The notes beneath the pieces were generated by a model, which was not told where the DNA came from, did not search any database, and saw only the letters and a program-made list of their open reading frames with translations. A DNA stretch of 64,000 nucleotides from Hawksworthiomyces lignivorus (lineage: Eukaryota; Ascomycota; Sordariomycetes; Ophiostomatales; Ophiostomataceae), in contig NTMA01000118.1 in the NCBI GenBank assembly GCA_002917075.1, positions 52,576-116,575 of the forward strand, given 5' to 3'. Shown here piece after piece: positions 32,227-44,200 of the stretch. A program made the translations under genes and the position numbers. Within the stretch, counting starts at the first letter, position 1. Each line of letters opens with the position of its first letter.

Positions 32227-33948
32227 CGCCAAGGTCGATCTGTTTTAAAAAAAATGGAGCAAAACGAGCCCGATGTAAAATGGGGAACCTCTGCAGAGGG
32301 CCACGGATATCACGGCTGCATGAAAAAGAAAAGAGACGAGATGCAACGCAAAGGAAAAGAACGAAGAAGTGTAGATGCAGTGAGCCTAACCAGAGGTTGC
32401 GCTAAATAAACAGAGAACGTCTTCCCGGAACCAACTCATTTGGCCGGTTCAGGGGAAGAGAGAGGTGTCAGCCACTTATACCGGGGTGGAGCAGCAGAGT
32501 CTGAGACTGTTTTCTCGCTCTGTGGTCCGTAAGCATCAGATTAAGGACGATCGCTGCGGGAAGCCCTGTAGCCTTGTGGGGTCTACGTTTTGACAAATAA
32601 ATAATCGTAGCAATAGAGCCAAAGACGGCTGTGCAAAGTAGAGACGATTGTGCTCAAGAGTGTGAGAAGCATACCCTCGTCTCTTTAATCTCGGGCTTAT
32701 GAGACGTTTTTCACTTCTTTGGCGCTCTGAAAAGAGCATCCTGGAGGCTGAACGCCAGACAGAACAGCTTTTTCTGGACTCTCTTCTTTCCTTGATGTAA
32801 ATTGGCACAGTCAATGATCTACAGAAGAGACATCTCTTAGTAAGGAATCATGACGGCGATCCTTGGAAAATCATAGCAAAAATTTCAACATTTGTTGTGG
32901 GAAACAAACCAGATTAGGCCATGCCGCCGTGTGTCTCACGATGGCTCCGTTGATTTCTCCATCTCAGATGCTACACTCGTCTGACAGCCGTCGCGCCATT
33001 GGTCTTCGCCAAAGGCTTCATCGCCCCCCTGACGAGCCCAAGCCTGCACTCGCTGATGCACTACAATTTTAGGTGCGCTAGTGCATCTCGATGGCCGACT
33101 TTCGCGCTGCCACACCATCAACGGTGTCAGAATATTTTACTACGTATGTACGTGGCTGTGGCTAGCTCATAACGGCCTGCGGCAGCAGACCTTTCCGCTC
33201 GCGGGAAGGGAGATGGCTGGTAAAATTTCAGCTGGGCGAGCTGGGGTAAAAACGGTTAGACGGTTAGCAGCGAGCAGACGAAGGATCTAGGGACAAAACA
33301 GCCTTCTTGTTCCCAGTGCGCTGCGAGGTGTCTTCTCTTCGAGGCTGGCTCTCTGTGAGCGATTTCATCCGCTTACGCGTCCCATCCTTGAGATTCTGCG
33401 CGGACGGGCTGTCCCGCTGAGAAGCGAGAGCAGCTATTAGGACCTTGTTCGTGTCTAAATTTGGGATCTTCCCTCCATATGTCTCCCGAGACCTTGAATC
33501 ACCATAAGCATCTCACTGCTGCAGTTCGTTACGAGGCAGATCTCCCACTGAGCTAGTCTCGCGTCCCCTCTTGTGGTCAGAATTCGTTTTAAATGTGCTA
33601 ATGTAAGAAAAATATACAGATAGATAGATGCAAGAAAGGTAGAGAGCCCTATGACAGCAGACGGGATACTGTCTCCGAGCAAGCCGGCGTGCTCTATGAT
33701 ACAAAGAAGAATAAATACAGTACAAGACGTTCCCGTAATTAAGACCGGCCCTTTTTGTGCTCCACGTAACCCAGTAAAGGAAAAAAAAAATAAAATGATA
33801 AAGAAAACACAAATGGAAAAGATGACAGAGGAAGGCCCCTTTCTTCGTAGTTTTTGGTGGCTTTCGTTTCGCCCAGATATTATTACAGCTTGCATGCTTC
33901 TTCTCACCACTCGTAACTTTTTTTTCTTTCTTCCCGCTCGTATTAGTC
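32227..33948. other. Intergenic, no gene seen
   Basis: The largest frames lack domains and have poor codon character. A tRNA-like fragment on the minus strand at about 33485-33563 is reported as a finding, not as a gene. Confidence 0.5.
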
Positions 33949-36940
33949 TCACCCTTTGTAGTTCAGCCACCCCCAGTAGGCCACCACCATCCACGTCACG
34001 CGGAACGCCATGCCGTAGAACTCCCAGCCGGCGAGCTGCAGGAGGCGCCGCGTCGAAGAGCGCCCCCCGGGGCCAAACCCGAGCCCAAGTCCCCGGGCAC
34101 CAGTACCGCCGTCGCCTGCTCCACCTCCGCTGCGCCGCACTGCGCGGCTGCTGCTGCGCCGGTGGCTGCCCATCCAGCCCACCCAGCCGGTGCGCCGCCA
34201 GCGCCGACGGCCGCCCCGGCCGCCACTGTTGCTGCCACTTCCGCCGCCGCGCAGGCCCAACACGCTCCAGACGAGCCGCTTGAGGCCCGCCACGGCCGAC
34301 AGGCTGAGGCCAAAGGCGCCGCGGCGCGCTGCTGGCTGCCAGCGGTTCCCACCGCCGCTGGTTCCGCCGAGGTTGACGTCCACCAGGTAGTCGTCGGCCA
34401 AGAAGGAGTCGTCGTTGGAGTAGTCGCCGTCGTCGTCGTCGTCGTACGAGTCGTCTTCGCGGATGATCTGGATCTTGGGCCCGCTCCGCACGTCGTAGAT
34501 GTGGGCGGGCGAGCGGTGGCTGCCCTTTGCGGCGGCGCCGCCGCCGCCCGCCATGCGGTTCTTGTGGTGGCGGTGCTGGTGCGGCTGCGGCTGCTGCTGC
34601 TGCTGCTGCTGCTGGCCCGGCATCTGGCTCGGCTGGCTGCGGCCGCGCGAGTACGACGAGGCCGGCGACCGGAAGGCGATGAAGCCCGACGAGTCGCTCG
34701 CCCCCTTGTTGTCGCTGTTGGCCGCAGCGCTCCCCCCGTCCGCTCCGTAGTAGCCGCCGTCTGCCGCAGCACCACCACCACCACCACCACCTCCGTACGG
34801 GGTGCTGGTGCCGTTGCTACCAGCACCGCCGCCATACTCGTCGTCCTCGACCTTGGCCTTGTTGTACATGGGCAGGCCCGACCCGTTCGCAGAGGACGAC
34901 GACGCCCCGCCCGCGAACGGGTCAAAGGCGAACACGGGCAGGCCCAGGACGGGGATGAGGATGGCGTAGATGACCAGGAGCACCACGGACACGGCAATCA
35001 TACCGCCGTAGCGCGCAAACGTGCCGAGCTGGTTGGGCAGCAGGCACAGGTGGGTCTGGAGGGTGGCGGGCGCGCCGCTGCCGCTCGCCGGCTGCTGCGA
35101 CGACGACGGCGCGAGGAGCGACCGCCCGGTCGCGTCGACGGGGTTGTAGAGGCTGACCATGAGGAAGCCCGGGGTGGGGACGCCCATGGCCATGCTGAAG
35201 GACTTGACGGTGATCTCGGGGACGTTGGCGTGGGCGGCGTCGTGGACGACGGCGCAGTAGTCGTGGTCGTCGCCGGAGAAGGCGTGGACGACGTTGCCGA
35301 CGCTGCGCACCAGGTCGACCGAGTCGGCCTCGTTGAGCACGTTCTGGTACTGGTAGCCGCGCGCCACGGGGATGGCGTTGCGGTGGTCCGGGAACACGGG
35401 CCCGGCGCTGTCGTCGGCCGGCTTCGCAGGCGGCCAGTGCTCGCGCAGCGGCCCGCACGGCGTGCCCGGCGCGCGGTAGAGCGGCACGTGGGTGAGCAGC
35501 ACGGTGGGGAAGTCGGCCGGCGCATTTTCTGATTCTGCAGTGTTACCCTTGGCAGCGCCGCCCGCGCGGCCCAGGGCGCGCCGCAGCCCCTCCGTGTCGA
35601 ACTTGGCCTCGTCCAGGTCCTCCACGCGGTGCGAGAAAAACGCGACCTCCTCGCCGAGCCCGCGCTGGAAGCGCAGCTCGCGCGCCACGGCCTTCTGCTT
35701 CTCCCAGGCCACGCGCCGCAAGAAGTCGGCCGCCGGCTGGAAGATGGGCTGGACGTCGCCCTGGCCGGCGCGGTCCGACGTGTCGGCGCTCAGCGACACG
35801 GTGTCGACCGACACAAACGTGTGGTTGCCGATGACGTCGACGCGGTTGCTGTCGCCAAAGTAGCAGCTGAAGCGGTCGCGCACAGACGTCTTGACCTCGG
35901 CGCCGAACCCCAGGTCGTGGTTGCCCGGCAGGCTGGCAATGATCTTGCGGCCGCGCTGGCCCGGGCCCGGCTTGGAAGCGTCGGCCGCCGACTCGGACCC
36001 GGGGCCCGTCCCACCCAGGTTCCAGGGCCGCAGGAACAGGTCGCCGAAGCGGGTGTACTCGCGCATCCAGTAGCTCTCGCCGTAGCGCCGGCGCCAGGTC
36101 TTGGCGTAGCCCTTCTCGCGCTCGGGCCGGCCGCTCCAGGCCGGCTCATGGAACTCGCCGTGCGCCGGCCGCCACTCGCGGCCGCCGTCGAAGAGGTCGC
36201 CCAGGAAGAACACAGTGTCCGGGTGCAGCTGCTCTTGCAGCTCGCGGTACGAGCGCCGCATATAGTTGTCGGTGATGGTGACGGTCAAGGCGCTCAGCGG
36301 CCAGGGGCGGCCGGGATATGTGTGGGCGTCGATGAGCTGGGGATCAGCCACAAAGATGAGGTGATGGGGGGTTGCTCCTGCGGGCTGCGGCGGAGAAAGC
36401 AGCATGTGTTAGCAGACGTATCTAGAATAAAATGGCGCGCTCTTCTGTTGTCCCCCCCTCTTTTCCCTCCCAGCCTCGCTTCCTGCTCTCCTCGCCCAAT
36501 GCACTCACCCATTTCTCCCAGTGGTCCCAGTGGCACCGGGCGACCCTGGCGTGAAAGTTCCACCGCTCGCCCCAGAGCAGGACGAGCACCCAGAAGACTA
36601 CGAGAAAGTGCGGCACGCTGAACACTCGCTGCGGCGCCAGGTGGTGCCGCAGCTGCCGCAGGGCCGCCTCGGCGACCACGACGGCAGCAGGGCGGCGTGG
36701 GCGGCGCCGCTGGCTGTCTTGTAGGAGAGTGCGGGCGCGGATGCCCGTGACGAGCACGCTGCCCAGGTCAAGGGCGGCGCCCACGGCGGCACGGCTGCTG
36801 TACCGCCAGAGCAGGCGCAGGGTATTGACGAAGAGGACGCCGAAGCTGTCGTCAGGCGACAGCGAGGGCAACGATGAGGTCGCTTTTCGGTAAGAGGATG
36901 CGGGGGCTGGCGAGAAGCCGTTGCTATATGGCGGCGCCAT
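33949..36940 (-). CDS. Cdc1/Ted1-like metallophosphoesterase
   Basis: Membrane-bound calcineurin-like phosphoesterase. Yeast Cdc1 and Ted1 act on GPI anchors in the ER/Golgi by removing ethanolamine phosphate. Exon 1 is 36940-36509, the intron is 36385-36508 (GTGAGT...CCGCAG) and exon 2 is 36384-33949, giving 955 residues. An N-terminal membrane segment (VFSVPHFLVVFWVLVLLWGERW) is followed by the metal-site motifs ADPQLID, FFLGDLFDGG, LPGNHDLGFG and SGDDHDY. Further hydrophobic segments lie near MIAVSVVLLVIYAILIPVLG and at the C-terminus (FRVTWMVVAYWGWLNY). The region between them (about residues 630-900) is a long low-complexity stretch with Gly, Ser, poly-Gln and Asp runs, far longer than in yeast. 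The tryptophan-rich first exon splices cleanly onto the catalytic domain. Confidence 0.88.
34591..34614 (-). repeat. CTG/CAG trinucleotide repeat (8 units), poly-Gln coding
   Basis: Eight CTG units on the plus strand encode a Gln run in the Cdc1/Ted1-like protein, next to a His/Gln/Pro-rich stretch. It is likely variable in length between isolates. Confidence 0.85.
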
Positions 36941-38151
36941 GGCGGCCGGCAGCCATATCACTCCCCCCCTTTTGCCTGTCTAGTCTGGTGCGTGCGGGAG
37001 CTGCGCCGTTTCCTGGAGAGGGAAGAGATGAACGAAGGAGGATGTCCAATCCGAAGAAAAAGGAGAGACCGAGAAAAACGAGCGTCGAGAAGAGAGAGCA
37101 CGAGAAAGGATGAGTCCCTCCGCGATGAAGCCTCGTCTGTCTTTGAGTCTTTGGATATATGAGATACGTTGTCGGTTCGTCTAATTAGGGAGCAATTCCG
37201 TCGCGCAGAGAAATGGCATAAATGCTAATAAATGCTAATAATAAATTCTACAAAGAGAAGAGGCCACTTAGGTACATTACATAGTACATGCATGTCGACG
37301 CATCCAGTCGCGTCGGGTTTAAGCTGCTAATTGCATTAGGCCGCGGCGCCGTTGCCACCCCCTCGAAATGCCACTAAATGGTCAGGCCAATGACCCCGTC
37401 ATGCCCGTGGCTGAGAAAGGGGGAAAGCAGATCTTAGTGCCAGAAATAAGGGGCACCATCCTCCGCTGACCGTCCTGAGCAATGCCCGCTTTAGTGCAAA
37501 ACATGACTCGTGCAGCCTCGAGACAGCTGCAGAAGTAATAAATACCTACGTGTAATAGTACGCTGGTCTTTTCAGGGAGCACAGCAGCAATGATAGCAGC
37601 AATAAGCCGGAAAAGAAAATACAAGCACAAATGCAGAGCACGGTGTGCAAAGTACTACAGAGCAGCGGCTCCATTGCCGCCTTTCTCGGTTTCTCGGACA
37701 GGTTGTACAGAGTATCTGCCCAGTAATCCGCCACATTTGCAGACTTCGCCATGCGACGTTCAGCTAAAAAGAGTGGACAAATACAAGTATTTGGTAAGGA
37801 TCGCCGCGTCTGGTTTGCCAAAAGAAATCCTTCATGAACAGAGGGAATCACAAGGAAACAGAAACCAAAAACAAAAGGCAAAAGCATAGAGACATGCCTA
37901 GAGTGACAAGTTCCTCCATTGACAACGACAACGACAATGACGAGCTCAGAAGCAATGGCACGTTCATCAGAGAGTCCAACTGTCCCAGCGGTAAAGTAAA
38001 ATAATAGGAAAGAAAAGTCTATCCCGCAACATGCAATAGTAAGAAAGAAAAAAAAAGGCCAAAGAAGACAAAAGAGAGGCCAGAATATTACAATCCCGCA
38101 TGATCCCATGACCCAGAAGAGAAAGGCAGAAAGAAAAGCTTAGAGCCAGCT
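36941..38151. other. Intergenic, no gene seen
   Basis: It contains the promoter of the Cdc1-like gene and the 3' flank of the GH3 gene. Frames at 37382-38109 are low complexity without domains. Confidence 0.5.
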
Positions 38152-41100
38152 TTAAAATACCCAAGTAAAGGAGGCGCTCACATCGAACGAGATTGTCCGC
38201 CTGCGGGGGAGTTGGTTAGCAAGGAGATCCACGAGCAGAACCAAGTCACATGTGAGAAGAAAAAGAAAAAACGTACTTGATATCAGCCGACGAGGCGCCG
38301 ATCAGGACATTGAACTTGCCCTCTTCGGCAATCCATCGCCCAATCGACGTGTCGTAGTAGCCCACCGCATACTTGTCGAGAGACAGCCGGATGTGCTGCG
38401 TCTCGCCCGGCTCTAGGAAGACCTTCTCGAACGCGACGAGCTCCTTCTCGGGCCGCGGCAGCCGCGACTTCTCGTCCTGCACATAGATCTGCACCGTCTC
38501 TGCGCCCTCCACGTCGCCGATGTTGCTGACCGCCAAGATGATCTCCACCGTGCTGCCCGCCTCCGAGGACAGAACCTTGCTGCTGATGGACGGCCGGCCA
38601 TACTCAAAGGTCGTGTACGACAGGCCGTGGCCGAAGGGGAAGAGCGGCGCGATCTTCGACCGCTCGTAGTGACGGTAGCCAATGTACAGGCCCTCGCCGT
38701 AGACGACCTCCGAGTTTTCGCCGGGCCAGTTATGGTACGCTGGCGAATCCTCGAGCTTCCTCGGGAATGTGCACTTGGGTTACATGTTAGCTTCATGCTT
38801 GTCATCTCTCCGATTGTGGAGCGGAGACAGCGGTTCGAATCACTTACTGGAAGCTTGCCGCTGGGGTTTTTCACGCCCAGAAGGACATCTGCGAGGGCAT
38901 TGCCCGCCTCTTGCCCTTGATACCATGCCTGCAGAATGGTCGGAACGCGGTCGGCCCACGGCATCGTGACCGGCGACCCGGACTGGTTTACCACGACCGT
39001 CTTAGGGTTCGCGGCCAGAACCGCCTCGATCAACCGGTCCTGGCTGCCATCGAGCGGCAGGTCCATCGACTGCCGGTCGTAGCCCTCCGACTCCCACTCG
39101 GCATCCACGCCGACAATGACAACGGCCACGTCCGCCGCCCGCGCCGCCTCCACCGCCTCCTGGAGGTAGTCCACCTGGTCCTGCTCTTTGAAGCCGATGC
39201 GGCAGCCACCATATCGGTGCGTTGTGTTGAAGACTTTCTGTTTGCTGATGGGCCGCAGCTCGTTTGTCATTTCCACTTTGAGCTCGACCGGCTTCCCGAC
39301 CTGCATGTCAACCTCCACCAGGTAGTCGACGGAGCCGTCGAACATAGCTTCGCCTTCTTCCGTCCAGTCCCACAGATCCAGCGCCTCCCGCCCGTCAACG
39401 TACAGCCGGCCGGGGCCCACGCTCATAAAGCTGATGGTGTGTTTGCCCGTCGTCCCCGCCGTGAGGAATGTCGTCGCCACAGCGGACCACTTTGGCCCAA
39501 CTTGCGCCAAGGGTGCCGAATCCCACAAAAAGAGATCCGTGTTGCTCCGTGTCTGTGTCAATGCCGGCGGTCCTTTGAATTTGTCGCCTTCAAACCAGTC
39601 GATCGTGACACCCTGCGTCCCGTCTCGATTCCTGCAGAACGGCGAGGCCACCGGCAGCCACTTGTTGATGTGGCAGCCCACCGCGTACGCGACCTCGTGG
39701 CCACCAGCTGCTGCGACGGCCTTGCGAATGCTGTCTAGCGGAAGCGTGTTGTAGTACGGGTTAAGACTCGCGCTGCCGCCGCCGCCAGCGATGGCCCGGT
39801 TGGCGTTTGGCCCGATGATGGCCAGCTTGGTCGTCTTCGGGTTGATAGGCAAAATCGATCCCTCGTTCTTCAGCAGCGTCAAGCCCTGCGCGCCAGCTTC
39901 CCGGATGAGGGTACGTGTTTCTGCCCGGTCGTCTTCGCGCTCAGGGAGCTCCTCCGACATGTCGTCGCCCTTGACTCGCGTCACCAGCGTGAGCGCATTT
40001 TCAGCTGCTCGGTCAATGATATCGAGTGACAGGTGGCCATCTGCAATAGCCTGGACGACTTTGTTGAATCGCCATTTTGTCGAAAATGGAAACTCGATGT
40101 CGCATCCAGCCTCGAGACTCTCAATCGACGAGTTTGTGCCGTCCCAATCTGAGATTACAGCGCTGTCGCTTCTCAGCATCAAAACGAGGATTCAATTCTG
40201 CGATGAAAAACTTACCCGTCATAGCTCCACTCGCCACGGAGGATTTCCTTCAACGTGTGTCTGTTCAAGTCGGCATGGGTACCATTGACAAGATTGTACG
40301 ACGACATGACTGCCCAGGGCGAAGCTTCCCGCAGGGCAATCTCGAAAGGACGCAGATATATCTCACGCAGCGGCCTCTCGGCAATCAGGGAGTTGATCGT
40401 ATTGCGCTGGGTTTCTTGCTCATTGCCAACAAAGTCTTCCCGTCCGTTGCCGTTAGCTCGCACTTTCATATCCTTCTTGATCGCCCAGATTATATTCAAA
40501 AGCTGATGCACTCACGTTTGATCGCGGCGGAGACGCCCTTTTGCTGCAAGCCGCGGATATACTGGGATGCCAGCTTTCCTGTCAAAAGGGGATCCTCTGA
40601 GAAAGATTCAAAATTTCTTCCGCCGAGAGGATGGCGATGCATGCACACGGTCGGACCGAGCAGAATATTTGCTGATCTCGCCTTGGTTTCGTCGCCGAGA
40701 TGCTGGCCAATGTCATAAAGCAGGTCTTTGTTCCATGTTGCAGCTAAAGAAATACCGCAAGGAAACAAGGCGGCCTAGAAAATGCGTTAGCATCAGTCAA
40801 GCATTGAAACCATACAAGCAACAGAATAAGATCGATAAACCAAAGCTTGGCAGCTTGGGCATACCTTTGTGCCACCGACAAAAATGCCTCCGCGGGCGCC
40901 ATTGGGGCCATCTGTCGTCTTGGCAGCCGGGATGCCCTTGGCCGGGATAGCCTTTGTCCGCCAGAAGTCTGCAGCCGTGAGCAGAGAGACCTGATTTGGT
41001 GGGTGGATGACTGTTAGTTTCTTCTGCAGCGTTGCGCTCGAACTGTGGTTGACCAATAGCATGACGTACTTTTTCTTCAAGCGTCAAAGTTGCCAGCTTC

Positions 41101-41279
41101 TTCCGAGCCGTCTGCCTCGCCTTGCTTATCTGCTCACTGGCCTGGAACGGGCTGCTCGGCGGTGAGATATCTGTATCTGGTGTTGTGCTTGTGCCTACGC
41201 TCTCCATGGAAGACGCATTGGGATCGATGCCGCTGTCTGAGTCGACCTCGCTTGGGGACACGCCTATTTTAGCTGCCAT
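38152..41279 (-). CDS. GH3 beta-glucosidase with PA14 insert, apparently non-secreted
   Basis: Glycoside hydrolase family 3 enzyme that cleaves beta-glucosides, probably inside the cell. Seven exons were resolved: 41279-41070, 40990-40865, 40774-40516, 40435-40216, 40162-38848, 38773-38277 and 38200-38152, giving 891 residues. All six introns keep phase and end in AG. Motifs are GPTVCMHRHPLGGRNFESFSEDP, AAIKHFVGNEQE (restored across an intron) and AVISDWDGTNS with the probable nucleophile Asp277. A PA14 domain lies at about 390-550 (WSAVATTFLTAGTTGKHTIS), followed by the second GH3 domain (VVIVGVDAEWESEGYDR) and a fibronectin III-like end (FPFGHGLSYTTFEYG, FTWVF). The N-terminus is hydrophilic and Ser/Asp-rich with no signal peptide. 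This architecture matches fungal intracellular-type GH3 enzymes. Confidence 0.92.
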
Positions 41280-44200
41280 GGTGCTGTTTTGCGTGAGCGC
41301 CTCACTGGTTTCTCCAGAACTCCAACTTTTGTAAGTGCCGTTTTTGGTCTAGCACAACACAGCTTGGACGATGGTGGCCTTGTCTCTCTTGGCTCTGAAA
41401 ATCAAAATCGTTGTAAAGAGAATATTGGAAACCCCGGTGTGCTGCAGTAATGGGGGTTGCCAACCTTAAGTACACGGGACGAAGGACGGTAATTCTGACC
41501 ACACTCGTAGAATTTTCAAAAGTAGCTTAATGGTGCAGCATGTGCGAGTTGGACCTGGAACCAGGTGAAGGATGGGAGGGCGCGGGATGTGTTGTAATTC
41601 ATATATGAGGTGTTCGTCGAAAGTTTCCAGACCAACATTAACGGCGAGACAACCAAAAACAGCTTATAGCTAATGGCAAGCGACATTTACCCGTTAGAAA
41701 TGAATGTGGCACTGATCAGCAGGGGCTTGTAGTAAAAAGAAAACAGACGAGGAAGAATGACGTGGATCGAACAAATGCAAAAAAAGTTGGATAGTCTATG
41801 GCCCATCCGCCGGGAATAGATATGCAAAACGGAAGCAGTAACACGCCTCAGGTAGAATATCGGTAATACCTGAACTTTATTGATGATGCTGAAGAAAGCT
41901 GCCTCCACTTAGTCCACTTTAGTAACCAGTCTGAGATAAGTGTAAGCGATACGTCTGGTCGTGCCCAAAATATGTAAGAGGAGCAAAGCTGAGCAGCCTT
42001 GTACTGGTAGCGATACAGATAGACTTCATCTTTATAAACAAAGGCCAAAGGGCAGGGAAGAGACGGTGCTTGCAGGGCATTCGGATCCCTGCCGGCAAGC
42101 CGCTGAATGTGGGAGCCCCCCCCCCTGTAAGTTCTCTCCGATTTTTGACGGAGTCTTTCTGCCAAGTCCATGATTTCTCTAGTTCTTGGGCAGTGAATAG
42201 CACTTCGAATCTGCTTCAGCACAGCCGGTAGGAACGGACCGTATGAGCGACTGCTGTTGTGATTTGAGCAATTCCGGGGGTGTAACAAAGAATGGAGACT
42301 AGCAGTTGCGCAAATTGGGGCGAGTGGGGGTTGGAAACATGTATCTTTTAGAGATTGGCTCGCTCAAGTCTGAAAATAGCTTGTTTGGTATCCCTCTTCT
42401 GGCATCCAGCGCTTTGTTCTGTCGCTCTGTTTTACTAGGCCAGCGCCTCCACAAGCGAGACTAATACGCCATGAGTACTTTGGTGTTCACAACCTCCACA
42501 GGACATGTCACCAACGGCACGAGGCAAGACAATCCGTCAGGGCGGGCAGTGGGGTGGTTTCTCGTGGTGTGTATCCAAGAAACGGGGCAAAAAAATTGTA
42601 TCTGTGCAAGAAAACTGGCGGTTGACTCGGGAGAACACTGGGAAATCCTTTGTCCATGCGGCGGCGACGGATTTGCTTCCATGGTTCCCGAGCATACAGT
42701 ATTGGGCAGGCAGCAATCAGAAAAGCAATTTCACGCTCCTGGGAACAGAGGACAGCACGCACAGCAGCAGCCTGTGGTAGAGATCGCTAGAAAAGCACCA
42801 AAACATGCGTGTGAAGCGGTGCTTATTTCCTGACTTGATTGATGATCGCTGCATGGGAGAGACGGCAATTCCGTCTTTTCCTGAGGCTGCCCGCTGTTGG
42901 AGGAGGGGATCAGAGGCGGTGACAGGTCGGTAAATGGAGTGCCCATGATACAGGCCGCTTCACTAAACTCTTTCCTCCCCACTCCAGGGATAACGCCACC
43001 GCATTGAAGACGACATTGACCTGCTGGCATGGGGAGAGTGGCTGTTTGGCCGTCCCAAGCGCTCTGCGTCCTAACCGTGCTGAAGCTTTTTGGCCGAAAA
43101 TTATAAAGTCGTGGTGAGACCCCGTAGTCGTTCCCCATTCAAGATGGAGGAATTCTCCAACTTTTTCCACACAAAAAAGATTGGGGTGGCAATGTGCCAA
43201 GTGGACCAGCTCGCCAGGAACAACTAGAACGAACCCGGGGAAGGGGTTATGGAAGAAAGAGCCCCTAGTGTATAATGAGTTCCACAACTTATCTAGAAGA
43301 AAAGAAAGGCTTAAGAAAAGTTTTTGCGGGTCGACCCAAGCAGGTAAAGTCCATGTGCGTGGGAGAGCCGGCTTCAGCTACAAGGCGGTTTGGCGGCCCG
43401 GCATCCCTGGAAATGACGGGTCTGCCAGCGGGCTATTGGCTCGGCCGGCCGTAATACCCCGAGCCAATCCTTTGGCTAGGCCAACTTTTTTTTAATTGAG
43501 TAACCGTATTCAGTAGAGCAAGGCGCAAGATGGCTCGTAGATGGATTGTCTTCTAGCAGCAGCCTTTCCTGCGTGTGGGCAGGAAGCAAGAAAAAATTGG
43601 CGAGGGCGTAGGAGAGCGAAGCATGCATTTGTCGAAATCGACCAGCTCTCTGATGTAAAGCACAATGTACATGTAAATCATCTCTTGAAATGGAGGCAAT
43701 ATTAGCGGCATAACACAAGTGCATTCTGCACCACTGTTTCAACAATGGGTACATCCTGCACGTCACAGTGAATGAAAACATTTCTAAGGATGTCCCGAGG
43801 CTCTGCCACTGGTAACAGGCGCCAGACTGAACTCGATCTAGAATGGGGCTGAGACATGCATGGTTCCTTTCTCGCACGCATAACACGAGGCAAGTTGAGA
43901 TGATGTATATGCACAGTTGCAAGTATAGTACTCGCGGGAAATTGGATAACTAGCAGAAACTGCCTCCCATTGGCATATTGGAGATCAATAGCAAATTATT
44001 CACCGAGAAATCAGCAATAATCCACAAGAGAATGCTTGGCATTGTCGGACGACCGTCGCAAAAAGAAGCCATGTAAAGGTTTAGGCGTTGGTCAGCGGCG
44101 ATCCTGAAATCATCCGAGAGAAAACAAATAGGCGAAGTGAGACAAAAATAACTTATTGATAGCATGGTAAGTGGTAAATCTGGGGGTTGATGAAGCTTGG

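Noticed and set aside
34162..35532. 456-codon plus-strand frame
   Set aside because: Antisense to the metallophosphoesterase catalytic and linker regions.
41848..43922. Several 100-150-codon frames in the gene-poor block
   Set aside because: No recognisable domain, overlapping on both strands, with no intron structure that joins them.
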